Positions 43,453-51,929 of a DNA stretch of 51,929 nt are shown piece by piece. The position numbers and the translations under genes were made by a program. The first letter of the stretch is position 1. The number at the start of each line of letters is the position of its first letter. Origin of the DNA: Chara braunii (lineage: Eukaryota; Streptophyta; Charophyceae; Charales; Characeae); the NCBI GenBank assembly GCA_003427395.1, contig BFEA01000466.1, positions 376,181-428,109 of the forward strand. The letters are read 5' to 3'. The notes below the pieces were generated by a model. The model made no database searches. It was not told where the DNA came from and worked only from the letters and a program-made list of their open reading frames with translations.

Positions 43453-43514
<62 letters not shown>
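43453..43514. repeat. (AAT)n microsatellite
   Basis: About 20 units, flanked on both sides by GATAACTGAACATGTA (43434 and 43517), so the run sits between two short direct repeats. Confidence 0.95.
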
Positions 43515-43515
<1 letters not shown>

Positions 43516-43529
43516 GGATAACTGAACAT

Positions 43530-44030
43530 GTATCGCAATGGATCAACCTCTCGTCGATCAAAAAGATTCCCACTGTCCCTATCTGCGACCCCGCAAAACC
43601 GCAGCGAAGGGAATGGGCTCGGAAGAATCAGCGGGAAAAGAGGACCCTGCTAAACTTGACTCTAGTTATACTCTGTGAAATGACTTGAGTGAAATGACTT
43701 GAGAGAGGTCTGGAATAAGTGGGAGCAGCTCTACGGCGCAAGTAAAATACCACTATTTTTAACGTTTTTTAAACTTATTTTACAAAAAACAAACAAACAA
43801 AAAACAAAAAAAAAAACACTCTCGTTTGTTCAAACTCAAGGCTTTCTTCCCTGCACATGATCGGGGCCGTTGATTGCCCAGTGAGCGTAAGTGGGTCTTT
43901 TTTAGTGTTTTTTAAAGCACAAGCGGGTTTTCGGAAAAGCAGGTATATTCTTCATGCTCCTGGAATCTGGATGTTTCAAGCCAGTAAGAATATACGGCGA
44001 TGACGACAACCCAAGCAAAGTCTGGTTATA
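43530..44030. other. Unassigned sequence
   Basis: A/C-rich tract at 43785-43820. No gene is recognised. Confidence 0.3.
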
Positions 44031-44122
44031 TATATCGTCAAATAGAACTGCCCGGTAAACCGTAGGCAGAGAGGGAGAAGAGGACAACAAACGAGGGGCT
44101 GTGACAAACTGTTTCGTCGGAG
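44031..44122 (-). mobile_element. Hammerhead-linked element end, second copy
   Basis: Reverse complement of 28861-28943 with about one base change. It includes stem III (CAGTTTG), GAAA and the 3' arm of stem II of a hammerhead (44122-44105). The 5' half of the ribozyme is replaced by a (TA)n run. Confidence 0.8.
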
Positions 44123-44426
44123 TTAATATATATATATATATAGTAATATACGGCGATGAGGGATGATGCAAGGGTGAGCAAGTGTTTGGAGATGTCAGCT
44201 AGCAAGTCCTCAGAAGGGAGATCTATACTCTGACCAATGGTCTGCAAGTTCTGACAGAGGCACATCTGTCCTGCTATGCTTCCATTGACATGGAGATGAG
44301 TGCAGTTCCTCTCATTTTCTCTCTAATCCGATGGGGAAGAGTGCCTCGTCGCAGAGAGCTTGCATTACTCTAACAGTGGCCTAAAAGTAGGCTCACAAAT
44401 TAGCTCTGGCCGGCTTACTGCATTTG

Positions 44427-44518
44427 CACCTTCAGGACATCCATTAAATTGAATGATACAGAGAAGACTAGCATGCCGCCTGCGCAAGGATGACATACAT
44501 AAATCAAGAAATCGTCCC
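44427..44518 (+). pseudogene. U6 snRNA retrocopy
   Basis: CACCTTCAGGACATCC, GATACAGAGAAGACTAGCAT and TGCGCAAGGATGACATACAT match U6, including a changed ACAGAGA-AGACTAGC catalytic region (normally AGATTAGC). An A-rich tail follows to about 44538. There is no TATA or USE promoter, so it is a retropseudogene. Confidence 0.85.
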
Positions 44519-44579
44519 AAGAAAAAAGAAAAAAAAAGGAACTGGTCTGATACACTAAAGAATGGATAAGGTCGCCCAA

Positions 44580-44581
<2 letters not shown>

Positions 44582-44661
<80 letters not shown>
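44582..44661. repeat. (CT)n microsatellite
   Basis: 40 CT units. Confidence 0.95.
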
Positions 44662-44663
<2 letters not shown>

Positions 44664-44762
44664 AAAGACACGAAAGTCCGGGATGTATTCCGTAAGTGTT
44701 TGGAAGCTGAAGAAACACTCAGAGTATAATGATATAAATCCAACGGAGAAGAAAAGGAAGAA

Positions 44763-44793
44763 GTAAAATAAAATAAAATAAAATAAAATAAAA
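44763..44793. repeat. (AAAAT)n pentanucleotide
   Basis: About six units. Confidence 0.9.
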
Positions 44794-45508
44794 AGCAAGA
44801 GGACCATGAATATGCAGATATAATGACGCAAGAATTACCGTATTGATTACCCAACATACGCAGGGAAACAGATCGAATCAAAATCCAGGGAATGCATACG
44901 TTTCCAAGTGCAGGATAAACAAGCGACACTAAAATGAAATGAAAGGAAAGGACTCCCCTGAAATATAATGATGAAACCCACGGCCGCATGAAAGACAAAA
45001 ACAACAAGCAAAACCGGATGAAAGTTAGTAATCCAACAATGATATAAATACGGAAGATTAAGACAGAAATACGGCCAAAGGGGAAACCGCCAAATGTATG
45101 AGTACGGAATTCTAGAAACAGACAGAAGCACTGGAGCGTACACAGCATCAGGAGATTATATACAGAAACATGGAAAATCGATGACTACGGGAAATCAATG
45201 ACGAGAAGGACAATGAGGACAAGTACGTGGGAAGGACAAGGATGATAGGGTATATATTCAGAGACAGTGGCTGAAATGATTACCTGAGCAGAGAGGTAGA
45301 AGGGTAATCGCGACGGATTTTTTCGTCGCATGCCATGGGCAGGACGTGTATTCTGTGAAAGTAAAGCCTCACACGTTTTGTCTACGATTGCATGTGTGTA
45401 TCTCTCTCTTTCTCTCTCTCTCTTAGATGGAGAAGGTGGATATGGAGGGCAGGATGAGAGGAAGAAGAAGAAGCAGAATCTCTCCTCTCTCTCTCTGTCA
45501 TGGCCTGA
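44794..45508. other. Unassigned sequence
   Basis: A long hydrophobic minus-strand frame here matches nothing and is explained by base composition. Confidence 0.3.
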
Positions 45509-45575
45509 TACTAACCAACGAAGATGTCGTCTTGAGCTGTGGTGCTGCAGGTGGCCGCTAAGCCCTGAGGTGAGT
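45509..45575 (+). other. Possible branch point, acceptor and donor cluster
   Basis: A perfect TACTAAC (45509-45515) is followed 33 bases later by TGCTGCAG|GTGG, and then by CCCTGAG|GTGAGT near 45569. This could be a microexon of about 19 bases, but no coding partner is identified. Confidence 0.2.
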
Positions 45576-46231
45576 CTCCTCTGGCGCAGCACCTCCCTCC
45601 TTCTCTCCTACCTCCTCTACTCTACTCTACCGCTGCAGCTAGCAGCATGTCTGTGTTACTCCCCAGAATACTGCATCCCAAAACTGAGTGCCGGCCCAGC
45701 TATATAGCGCTGGGCCTACTGGAGGCTGCCTCGACCTGTATCCTGCCTGGGCCGTCCGACCTGCTCCTGATGCTGTGACTCAAAACGGCCTGCCTGTGTC
45801 CCAACTGGACGTCCAGGCTCCTCTGCTACATCAGCAGAGATGTCCTCAGAAAGGACAAAGCAGTGGCTGGACCCAAACGTGGTTCATCCCAAAACTGAGT
45901 GTGCAGGCCTGAAAAACGCCCACTGCGCCTGAATCAGGCCTCAAGCTCAAACGACACAACCGCTCTGGACAAATCGTGAAACGACGCATCCAGATTCCAG
46001 ACTGGAAAAAAAACTGGAACGGTCAAAATATTCAGAAAATTTATGAAACCCAGAGAAAATAGAGAGACACCCCAAAACAAACTCCCACGCCCCCTAACCA
46101 CTATATCGCCCGCCTAGGCTTGAAAAAGTGTGGCCGTGGCCCTGGGATCCGCCCAAACAGGTGTTTGTGCAGCCCGGTGCCCGAACTGGACCAACGCTGG
46201 GCCCAAAGGAACCCGTGTCACAGCTGTGCAT
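45576..46231. other. Unassigned sequence with a repeated phrase
   Basis: CATCCCAAAACTGAGTG occurs at about 45674 and 45886. If the splice signals around it are real, this would be intron. Confidence 0.3.
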
Positions 46232-46279
46232 GTCTCTCCTCTCCTCTCCTCTCCTCTCCTCTCCTCTCCTCTCCTCTCC
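46232..46279. repeat. (TCTCC)n pentanucleotide
   Basis: About nine units of CTCTC/TCTCC, immediately upstream of a possible splice acceptor. Confidence 0.9.
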
Positions 46280-46285
46280 TCAACA

Positions 46286-46450
46286 GCAAGTTGAAACAGA
46301 ATACTGCATCAAATGGCACAAAGTGAGGAAGAAGATGACTTATGACGAAGAAAAAGCTGGGAAATATCAGTGCAGATTTGAAGAGGATGTCCTTGCAAAG
46401 GAAACATCACTGTCATCGAGGGGACCCGTCTGGTCTTTTCTCTCTGGGAG
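46286..46450 (+). CDS. Candidate internal exon, unknown protein
   Basis: The sequence is open between TCCTCAACAG|CAAG and GGGAG|GTAAGT, both good splice consensus sites. A pure pyrimidine pentanucleotide run serves as the polypyrimidine tract. It would encode VETEYCIKWHKVRKKMTYDE, then EKAGKYQCRFEEDVLAKETS, a charged, non-repetitive sequence unlike the low-complexity frames nearby. I do not recognise the family, and no flanking coding exons are identified. Confidence 0.3.
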
Positions 46451-46672
46451 GTAAGTCCTGCCGAAACCTGCCGAAGACCACCCGACAGCCACACAATCAA
46501 CAGCATGGCTGATGTCTCCGCCGACATCAACATGGTATCTAGTATCTACATACTTAAGCTCAGAAAATGACAAGGGCCCAAAGGAAGAGCAACTGAAGGA
46601 ATAGATCAAAGAGATGAGGGCGGGTTTTAGATGGAGCGGGACTAACAACGAACGAGCAGAACTTTCATTTCA

Positions 46673-46832
46673 TATGGGACACTGTCACTCTGGACCCACT
46701 TTCCGGTAGGTGCGGCTCCCCACCAATAGACTGGAGCATTCAGGAAACCTGCCAGGAGGGAATGCTCTTACCATAGCCCCTGGTAGTGCGACTTGGATTG
46801 GAAAAAAAAGAAGAAGAAAAAGAAGGAAGATC
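46673..46832 (+). mobile_element. Detached LINE-B-type 3' tail
   Basis: GGACCCACTTTCCGGTAGGTG, GGCTCCCCACCAATAGACTGGAG and CTCTTACCATAGCCCCTGGTAG match the end of LINE-B, followed by an A/G-rich tail. The hairpin is disrupted by an insertion. Confidence 0.65.
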
Positions 46833-46846
46833 AAGAAACAGAACGG

Positions 46847-46967
46847 CTACCTTCTTCACCCGAATACAACGCATGGTCATTATTGCTCTATATAGAGTAT
46901 TATAGACTGAAAGCTACCCCAAATACAGCTATAATAACAGTACGTTGTATTCAGGTGAAGAAGGTAG
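46847..46967. mobile_element. Hairpin MITE family 1, copy e
   Basis: CTACCTTCTTCACCCGAATA and the near-complement ending TCAGGTGAAGAAGGTAG. The inner arms are more diverged than in copy b. Confidence 0.85.
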
Positions 46968-47189
46968 GCCTAGGACACAGACAGCGCACGGATCACAGGT
47001 GCAGGAACTACATAGGGTAGGTGACTGCCAGGAACCTCCCCCCCCCCCACCCCCTGGCCCGTGCTCCCCTCCTGGGGATTACCCTGCAGAGTGCCTGGGT
47101 GCTGCCGGTAAGCTTCCCCACTTGCAGGTTAATCCCTGAGGAAGGTTGGAGGTTGGGGGTGGGTTGAGCCGAACCAGCCCCCCCTTGCT

Positions 47190-47492
47190 TAGCCGGCTCG
47201 AGCCACAAGGGTAGGCTGATGCTTTTCTCTCCTTCTAATCTCCCCCGCTGCTCTTTCAGAGACATTTGCTTGCCGGTGATAAGCAACCGGACTGATGCCC
47301 CCCATAATAGAAGGGGCTGTGCTGGTTGGGAAAAAAAAAAAAAAAAAAAAAAAAAGAAACACAACGACGGCTCGAACCACAAGGGTCCCCCACTGCTCTT
47401 TCAGAAACATTTGCTTGCAGGTGATAAGCAACCGGACTGATGCCTCCCAGAATAGACGGGGTTGTGTTTGTTGGGGGCCAAAAAAAAAAAAA
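47190..47492 (+). mobile_element. Two tandem LINE 3' tails
   Basis: Two units share CTGCTCTTTCAGA(G/A)ACATTTGC, GGTGATAAGCAACCGGACTG and ATGCC(C/T)CCCA(T/G)AATAGA. Each ends in an A-run (47330-47355 and about 47480-47492). The first keeps the CCGGT/ACCGG hairpin; the second has AGGT. Confidence 0.7.
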
Positions 47493-47829
47493 AGGAAACA
47501 GAATGACTGCAGCAGAGTAAGGCAGGCACGAGCGAGACAAAGACGAGGCAACACAAGAGACAGACAGACGGTCAGACTACTGGTAGGAGGAACTCGTGGT
47601 TACTACCGGTAGGGCATTTCTGACAGTCCACAGAAGAGACCAGAGAGAGAGATTCCAGCTGTTCCTCAAGAGCTTTTGTTGTTCGCTTTATTTCAACTTT
47701 CAAGTTTATAATTGTGCATTTTTGCCTTTGTTCTGCCAACGGAAGAAGGGCATACTGCCTGGATACTGAGGATAGCGATTATTAAAAGTTATAAAAAGCA
47801 GGTGAAGCAAGGGTGGAGAAGTACCAGGG
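47493..47829. other. Unassigned sequence
   Basis: No gene is recognised. Confidence 0.3.
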
Positions 47830-47847
47830 GTCCTTTGGGACATCCGT

Positions 47848-47879
<32 letters not shown>

Positions 47880-47942
47880 GGCCCCTGCACAAGGATGACA
47901 CACATAAATCGAGTTATATAAAATAAAAAAAAATAAAAAAAA
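47830..47942 (+). pseudogene. U6 snRNA retrocopy with A-rich tail
   Basis: The best U6 match in the window: GTCCTTTGGGACATCCGTTA, GATACAGAGAAGATTAGCAT, GGCCCCTGCACAAGGATGAC and ATAAATCGAG. It keeps the intact ACAGAGA and AGC elements. The final ~10 bases of U6 are replaced by an A-rich tail (47914-47942). There is no plant USE/TATA pair upstream, so it is a retropseudogene. Confidence 0.9.
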
Positions 47943-48356
47943 CCGTACCAGGGCACTCGGTACTGTTAGGGCTGCAGTCGGTCAGTAGAAGAGTGTCAGT
48001 AGGACCGGAACATAGTCCTTTTTCTGGCCCCGTTGTGAAATCTCCGCCAACGCGCCATGACACGACACGTAAAACTCATGTCATCTTCTCCTGTTAAAAT
48101 TCCATGTGTTTTTATAATCTTCTCACACTGTTACTACTGCACTTGGTGACGTGTCGCATCCTTAGAATTATTTCCAAGTCTGGCGATATGGTAGCATTGC
48201 GTCTGTTTTAGAGACCCGGGAAAGTCGATAGTAGTGACTTTCTTCAGGCATATGCCTGTAAGATAAGCTGGCTGGCGGATGCTGTCAGTACACCGGGTTG
48301 AGTTGTGTGCTCCAAGGCCTCAAATCGACTCTTATAAGGAATTGATCTGTTTCTTA
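47943..48356. other. Unassigned sequence
   Basis: No gene is recognised. It ends at an A-run (48357-48380). Confidence 0.3.
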
Positions 48357-48384
48357 AAAAAAAAAAAAAAAAAAAAAAAAGGGG

Positions 48385-48530
48385 TGGAGCAGTAGTACAT
48401 CCTTCCTGACCCAGAAAGTAACCAATGCTGATGTCTTAGGGTGCCTTGGCCATAACAGAGGGAGAAACATCTTGCTGTGTTTCTGATGTAAGGGATGCTG
48501 GACCTGGTTTCCAGCTATAATGGAAAAGGG
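48385..48530 (+). mobile_element. Composite LINE 3' tail
   Basis: The LINE-E/G module (GTACATCCTTCC, AAGTAACCAATGC) at 48398-48430 is followed about 60 bases later by the LINE-B-type hairpin GGGATGCTGGA…TCCAGC (48491-48513). No tail is seen after the hairpin. Confidence 0.6.
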
Positions 48531-48787
48531 ACCTTCTTCTAGGCCGTTTTTCCGGGCGCCTGGGCACCCAACTTAGGACCCCCGGGCAGGATTCCGGGCA
48601 GTGCCAGCGCAAAAAAAAAAAAAAAATTCCGGGAAAAAAAAAATGTTGTGTAGAATCCCAATACCAACGACTTTTGGCTGAGGGTCACATTAGAATTCCC
48701 CACACGATCAGAGATAAAAAGCAAAATAACAGAATCACACTAAGGCACCCCCCTTTAAACCCCTTTAGCCCCTTTAAAACCAATTTA

Positions 48788-48813
48788 TCCCCCCCCCCCC
48801 CCCCCCCCCCCCC
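48788..48813. repeat. Poly(C) run
   Basis: About 26 C. Confidence 0.9.
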
Positions 48814-49506
48814 ATTTGACAGCCAACTCGCAAAAAAAGAAATGAGCCCGGATTTGGGGTCCTCTGGGAGAGCGCAGAACACCCAAAATATATGTTAGGT
48901 GTTGATTCTCTCCTACTCTTTTCTCTTGAGTCTTTGTAGATTGCTTTCTCTGTCGTACTTGGCCCGGACCAGCATTGAAGGGTTGCTGACCTTGATCTGC
49001 ACTCTTCAGATTCTGCATCACAGAATCAATCCTGCTAACCATCATAACTGTAAATGATCAGTGTTGATTGATATCATAGTACGGAATGTGAATTGACTCT
49101 GTTTTATGTTCGGACTCGGATGACGTGTAGTCTCTGAGGATCCTACACAGACAGGCAATCAACTGAAGAGTCAAGAGTCAAAACTGACTTGGTGGAAGGG
49201 CACCCAATTTTGGGCAGCGGCCGATGGGACAAAATGTGGGGTAGGCTCCCTTAGCCAATACTCTTTTCTCCCTCTTTGCAAGCCATTTTTCATGATTGTT
49301 TCTGGGACTGTGAAGGTCGATGGGTATGGGTGGCGTTCGAGTTTTTCCATGTGGATTGCTGTGGGGTCTGTATGACGTGTCTGGCCCCTCCCAACCTTCA
49401 CACAGATCGATTTTCGTCCATCTTCTCTCAGGGACAGTCCCTGCAGTAGATAGACTGCATTTGACAGGAGACTGGAACACGGCACTAATCCTGGGGCCAA
49501 GTCCGA
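48814..49506. other. Unassigned sequence
   Basis: No gene is recognised. The phrase GGCATCCGATCTGAACATCTC near 49636 recurs at 50867. Confidence 0.3.
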
Positions 49507-49608
49507 CTACCCTTTTCCCCCGAACACAACACACACTATCAGCACGGAATCATAACTTGTATGCGTTCATTGTCAGGGTGCGTTATGTTCGGGGGAAGAA
49601 GGGTTTAG
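49507..49608. mobile_element. Hairpin MITE family 1, copy f
   Basis: CTACCCTTTTCCCCCGAACA with the opposing TATGTTCGGGGGAAGAAGGG. Only the outer arms pair; the interior is diverged. Confidence 0.8.
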
Positions 49609-49718
49609 ACTTCATTTGGCATACGCACCGGTTCCTGGCATCCGATCTGAACATCTCAGGACTGCAATGCGGCCACCTTTTTCTTTTTTTAAGCCTCTAG
49701 TACCTCCGTAACTTGGGG

Positions 49719-49840
49719 AAATAGGGAGGCCTCGGGTGGGCCTGCGATCTTTTAGGAGGCCGAAACGAAAGGACGGGCGCCGCCCATGTTTCGTTCGGGC
49801 TTCCTAAAAGATCGGAGGCCCACCTGAGGCCTCCCTATTT
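49719..49840. repeat. Long foldback (inverted repeat)
   Basis: Arms of about 50 bases: AAATAGGGAGGCCTCGGGTG on the left pairs with CACCTGAGGCCTCCCTATTT on the right. The inner GATCTTTTAGGA pairs with TCCTAAAAGATC. The loop is GC-rich. Confidence 0.85.
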
Positions 49841-50007
49841 TCTCAGCTGGGGGCCGTCGTCGGGCCCTGCCCCCAATTTCTTAGGAGTTTGTGAAAACTG
49901 CCAGTTAGTTTGCCCTATTTTCTCAACACAAGCGGAGGTACCTCGTGGTTTAAGATGCCCCCTTTCTACGAAGGGCGGTTATATAAGCATCCCCTCCTAG
50001 TGGGCTC

Positions 50008-50065
50008 CCGTCTATTAGTGAGGGGCAGCACCTGCTGGAAACGGGGTCCAGCCTCCCAAGATGCG
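50008..50065 (-). mobile_element. Detached LINE-B-type 3' tail
   Basis: CTATTAGTGAGGGGCAGCAC, then TGCTGGA…TCCAGC and CTCCC. On the minus strand this is the hairpin and 3' end order of LINE-B. Confidence 0.6.
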
Positions 50066-50094
50066 CCTGCCACATTTTTGTCTTTTCACATTTC

Positions 50095-50256
50095 TCGAGT
50101 GGTGTGGCCAGGCCCTTTGAGATGTCATCCTAGAACAGAACTGACCGGCCACAGGTAATTCAGAAAAACGTTCACTCAACTGGTCCCATGTGGAGTCAGA
50201 CCCCTCACGTCTGTATGTCAGCAGTTCTTACTTAGGCGGACCAACTGAGCTACAGA
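50095..50256 (-). mobile_element. tRNA-derived SINE, family 1
   Basis: CCTTTGAGATGTCATC, CCACAGGTAATTC, GTCTGTATGTCAGCAGTTC and GACCAACTGAGCTAC match the copy at 42450-42600 in order. Confidence 0.65.
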
Positions 50257-50431
50257 GCATATTACTCTGCTCGTCCCACATGTTGGCATGTTGGCATGTT
50301 GCCTGTTCCAGCGTCAGACCATATCCCATTTGCTAATTGGGACCGTTTCTCGATTTGTGCATCCTTAGGGCCTCGCCACACCAGTGTCGAGATGAAAAGA
50401 GTACCAGTGCATCTACCAGAGAAAGTGGCAA

Positions 50432-50534
50432 GATGCATCCGTTGCTATAAATAGTAACGGATGCATCTTGCTCTGGAAAGATGATGCATCCGTTGCTATA
50501 AATAGTAACGGATGCAGCTGGCTCTGGAAAGATG
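50432..50534. repeat. Two tandem palindromic units
   Basis: Each ~52-bp unit holds GATGCATCCGTT, GCTATAAATAGT and AACGGATGCA, a hairpin with a 14-bp stem, followed by GGCTCTGGAAAGATG or a close variant. Confidence 0.9.
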
Positions 50535-50540
50535 ATGCAC

Positions 50541-50541
<1 letters not shown>

Positions 50542-50594
<53 letters not shown>
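50542..50594. repeat. (GT)n microsatellite
   Basis: About 26 GT units inside the MITE. Confidence 0.95.
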
Positions 50595-50599
<5 letters not shown>

Positions 50600-50651
50600 T
50601 TTCCTATGTGGTGTGGCGAGGCCCTTAGTTAGTAATTGCGCAAGGGCCATC

Positions 50652-50785
50652 ATGATGGTAATTCATGGTCTCTGTATCGGCTGTGGTGCTGTGGTATTCC
50701 GAAAGGGCGTGGTGGAANTCATGATGGTAATTCATGGTCTCTGTATCGGCTGTGGTGCTGTGGTATTCCGAAAGGGCGTGGTGGA
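50652..50785. other. Exact duplication around a single N (assembly join)
   Basis: The ~66 bases starting CATGATGGTAATTCATGGTC at 50652 repeat exactly after the N at 50718. The same pattern is seen at 28822. Confidence 0.85.
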
Positions 50786-51210
50786 ATTATGGGGGGACCC
50801 TGGGGCTAAGTCCCACTACACTACCAACAGGAGTTCAGCCTTGGTTTCGAGCATGCACAGGGGCCTGCCATCCGATCTGAACATCTCACGGCCACACTCT
50901 GCCCAGTGCCCATGTTATAAATTACTCGAAAGGAAAGCCATTCTTTCAGCCCAAGCAATTCAATTCCCTGTCGAATCTTGACAGGACGGCCTTTCAGGCC
51001 CCTTTTTTCATTGTCATTATACTCTTACGGTACGGGGAACCCCGTAGCAGCCTTATGGCCGTGGAACGAAGAATTCATGTATCTGGGAACTTGCTCCCGC
51101 TGGCTGAATCCTATGCCCATAACTGTCGACAAGCAGACACATAACTGTTGACGACAAACAGACCAAGGGTTCGAATCGTGGTCGATACAAAAAGGCTCGC
51201 GATAATCCCA
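50786..51210. other. Unassigned sequence
   Basis: No gene is recognised. AGGGTTCGAATCGTGG near 51168 is B-box-like without a partner A-box. Confidence 0.3.

Positions 51211-51263
<53 letters not shown>
51211..51263. repeat. (CA)n microsatellite
   Basis: About 26 CA units. A second tract lies at 51444-51475. Confidence 0.95.
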
Positions 51264-51265
<2 letters not shown>

Positions 51266-51441
51266 CAACCAGAATCATGCGAGGCAAATTAAAAGAGGAG
51301 CTATTGCCCCAAAGAAACCCCGGCTGAACTCAGTTCTAAATGGGTCTATTATGATTCAGTTGTTTGCTAAAGAGGGGGATTGGGCTCGCTCAATTCGAAT
51401 CTACTCGTCTGGGTGGAATAGGGGCTGTTGTGGTGGAAATT

Positions 51442-51478
<37 letters not shown>

Positions 51479-51565
51479 TATACACACACGCAGGCGCGCA
51501 CACGTGAACAAAACGACGGCGGCGGAGAAAGTCGTGGAAAGTCATGGGCAGTAAGTAGCGAGACT

Positions 51566-51687
51566 GATCCTTCGGAACATCCGTTAAAATTTGCACGACA
51601 AAGGGAAGATTAGCATGGCCCCGGCGCAAGCACGATACGCGTAAATTGTCCAAATTAAAAATTAAAAATAAAAATAAAAATAAAAAA
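51566..51687 (+). pseudogene. U6 snRNA retrocopy with A-rich tail
   Basis: ATCCTTCGGAACATCCGTTA, AAGATTAGCATGGCCCC and GGCGCAAGCACGATACGCG match U6, but ACAGAGA is changed to AAAGGGA, so it could not work in splicing. It keeps the terminal TTGTCCAAATT and then a regular (AAAAT)n-like tail to 51687. Confidence 0.85.
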
Positions 51688-51834
51688 AGTAAGACTACAC
51701 ACGAACGCAAAGATCAAATCAGGGCCGTCAATCGTGGATACGATCTTACACGGCCGTCGCCCTTTTGAAGGAAAAAAAAGCGAGAGGGAAAAAAAAACAA
51801 AACGCACTGCATCTCAACTGGGTGTGAAAACAGC

Positions 51835-51837
<3 letters not shown>

Positions 51838-51909
<72 letters not shown>

Positions 51910-51929
51910 CCCCCCCCCCCCCCCCCCCC
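51838..51929. repeat. (CT)n then poly(C) at the window end
   Basis: About 34 CT units (51838-51906) end in 23 C at the sequence end, typical of a contig broken in a microsatellite. Confidence 0.95.

Larger units (their letters stand above)
50364..50628. mobile_element. MITE with GGGCCTCGCCACACCA termini
   Basis: CTTAGGGCCTCGCCACACCA at the left end and its complement TGGTGTGGCGAGGCCCTTAG at the right end define a 265-bp element. Inside are two ~52-bp tandem palindromes and a (GT)n run. A related single end lies at about 50100-50116. No target duplication is evident. Confidence 0.75.

Noticed and set aside
44555-45148. 197-codon hydrophobic minus-strand frame resembling a membrane protein
   Set aside because: Composition-driven (AT-rich, T-rich codons), ends in a (CT)n translation, and no conserved motif is visible.

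Overview
The window looks like nuclear DNA from a large, repeat-rich genome of the green-plant lineage. Evidence for this is a plant-type U2 snRNA copy, TTTAGGG-like motifs, plant-style LINE ORF2 proteins with a C-terminal zf-RVT zinc finger, tRNA-derived SINEs, and a plant-type mitochondrial cox2 fragment that reads without RNA editing. A charophyte alga such as Chara is a plausible source; that is an inference from style, not proof. Single-N gaps, a 302-bp N gap and an embedded Nextera mate-pair adapter show a draft short-read assembly.

Genes are sparse. At the left edge (12-214, minus) is the first exon of a secreted or ER thioredoxin/PDI-like protein, ending at a GTGAGT donor. The only complete gene is at 36527-38545 (minus). 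It is one long open exon encoding a two-enzyme fusion: an N-terminal short-chain dehydrogenase resembling 15-hydroxyprostaglandin dehydrogenase, and a C-terminal zinc-less medium-chain reductase resembling prostaglandin reductase 3 / ZADH2. A candidate internal exon lies at 46286-46450.

The rest is mostly mobile DNA. Decayed LINEs lie at 10070-10375 (+), 11625-15122 (+), 15655-18981 (+), 20583-21558 (+, with a perfect 16-bp target duplication), 23692-27825 (-, with a second LINE nested inside at 25172-26742, +), 27826-28155 (-) and 38890-41515 (+). Detached LINE 3' tails lie near 20293, 46673, 47190, 48385 and 50008. The LINE tails carry small RNA hairpins, and one of these shows compensatory base changes. 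LINE-style retroposition also explains A-tailed copies of U2 (19729) and U6 (44427, 47830, 51566) snRNAs. SINEs, six copies of a ~110-bp hairpin MITE, other foldbacks and very dense microsatellites fill the gaps.

The most unusual signals are hammerhead ribozyme motifs (a complete type III fold at 28773-28868, two tandem copies at 32215-32488, and half a motif at 44105-44122), the bifunctional SDR-MDR gene, the covarying LINE-tail hairpins, and a cox2 fragment bracketed by SINE sequence.
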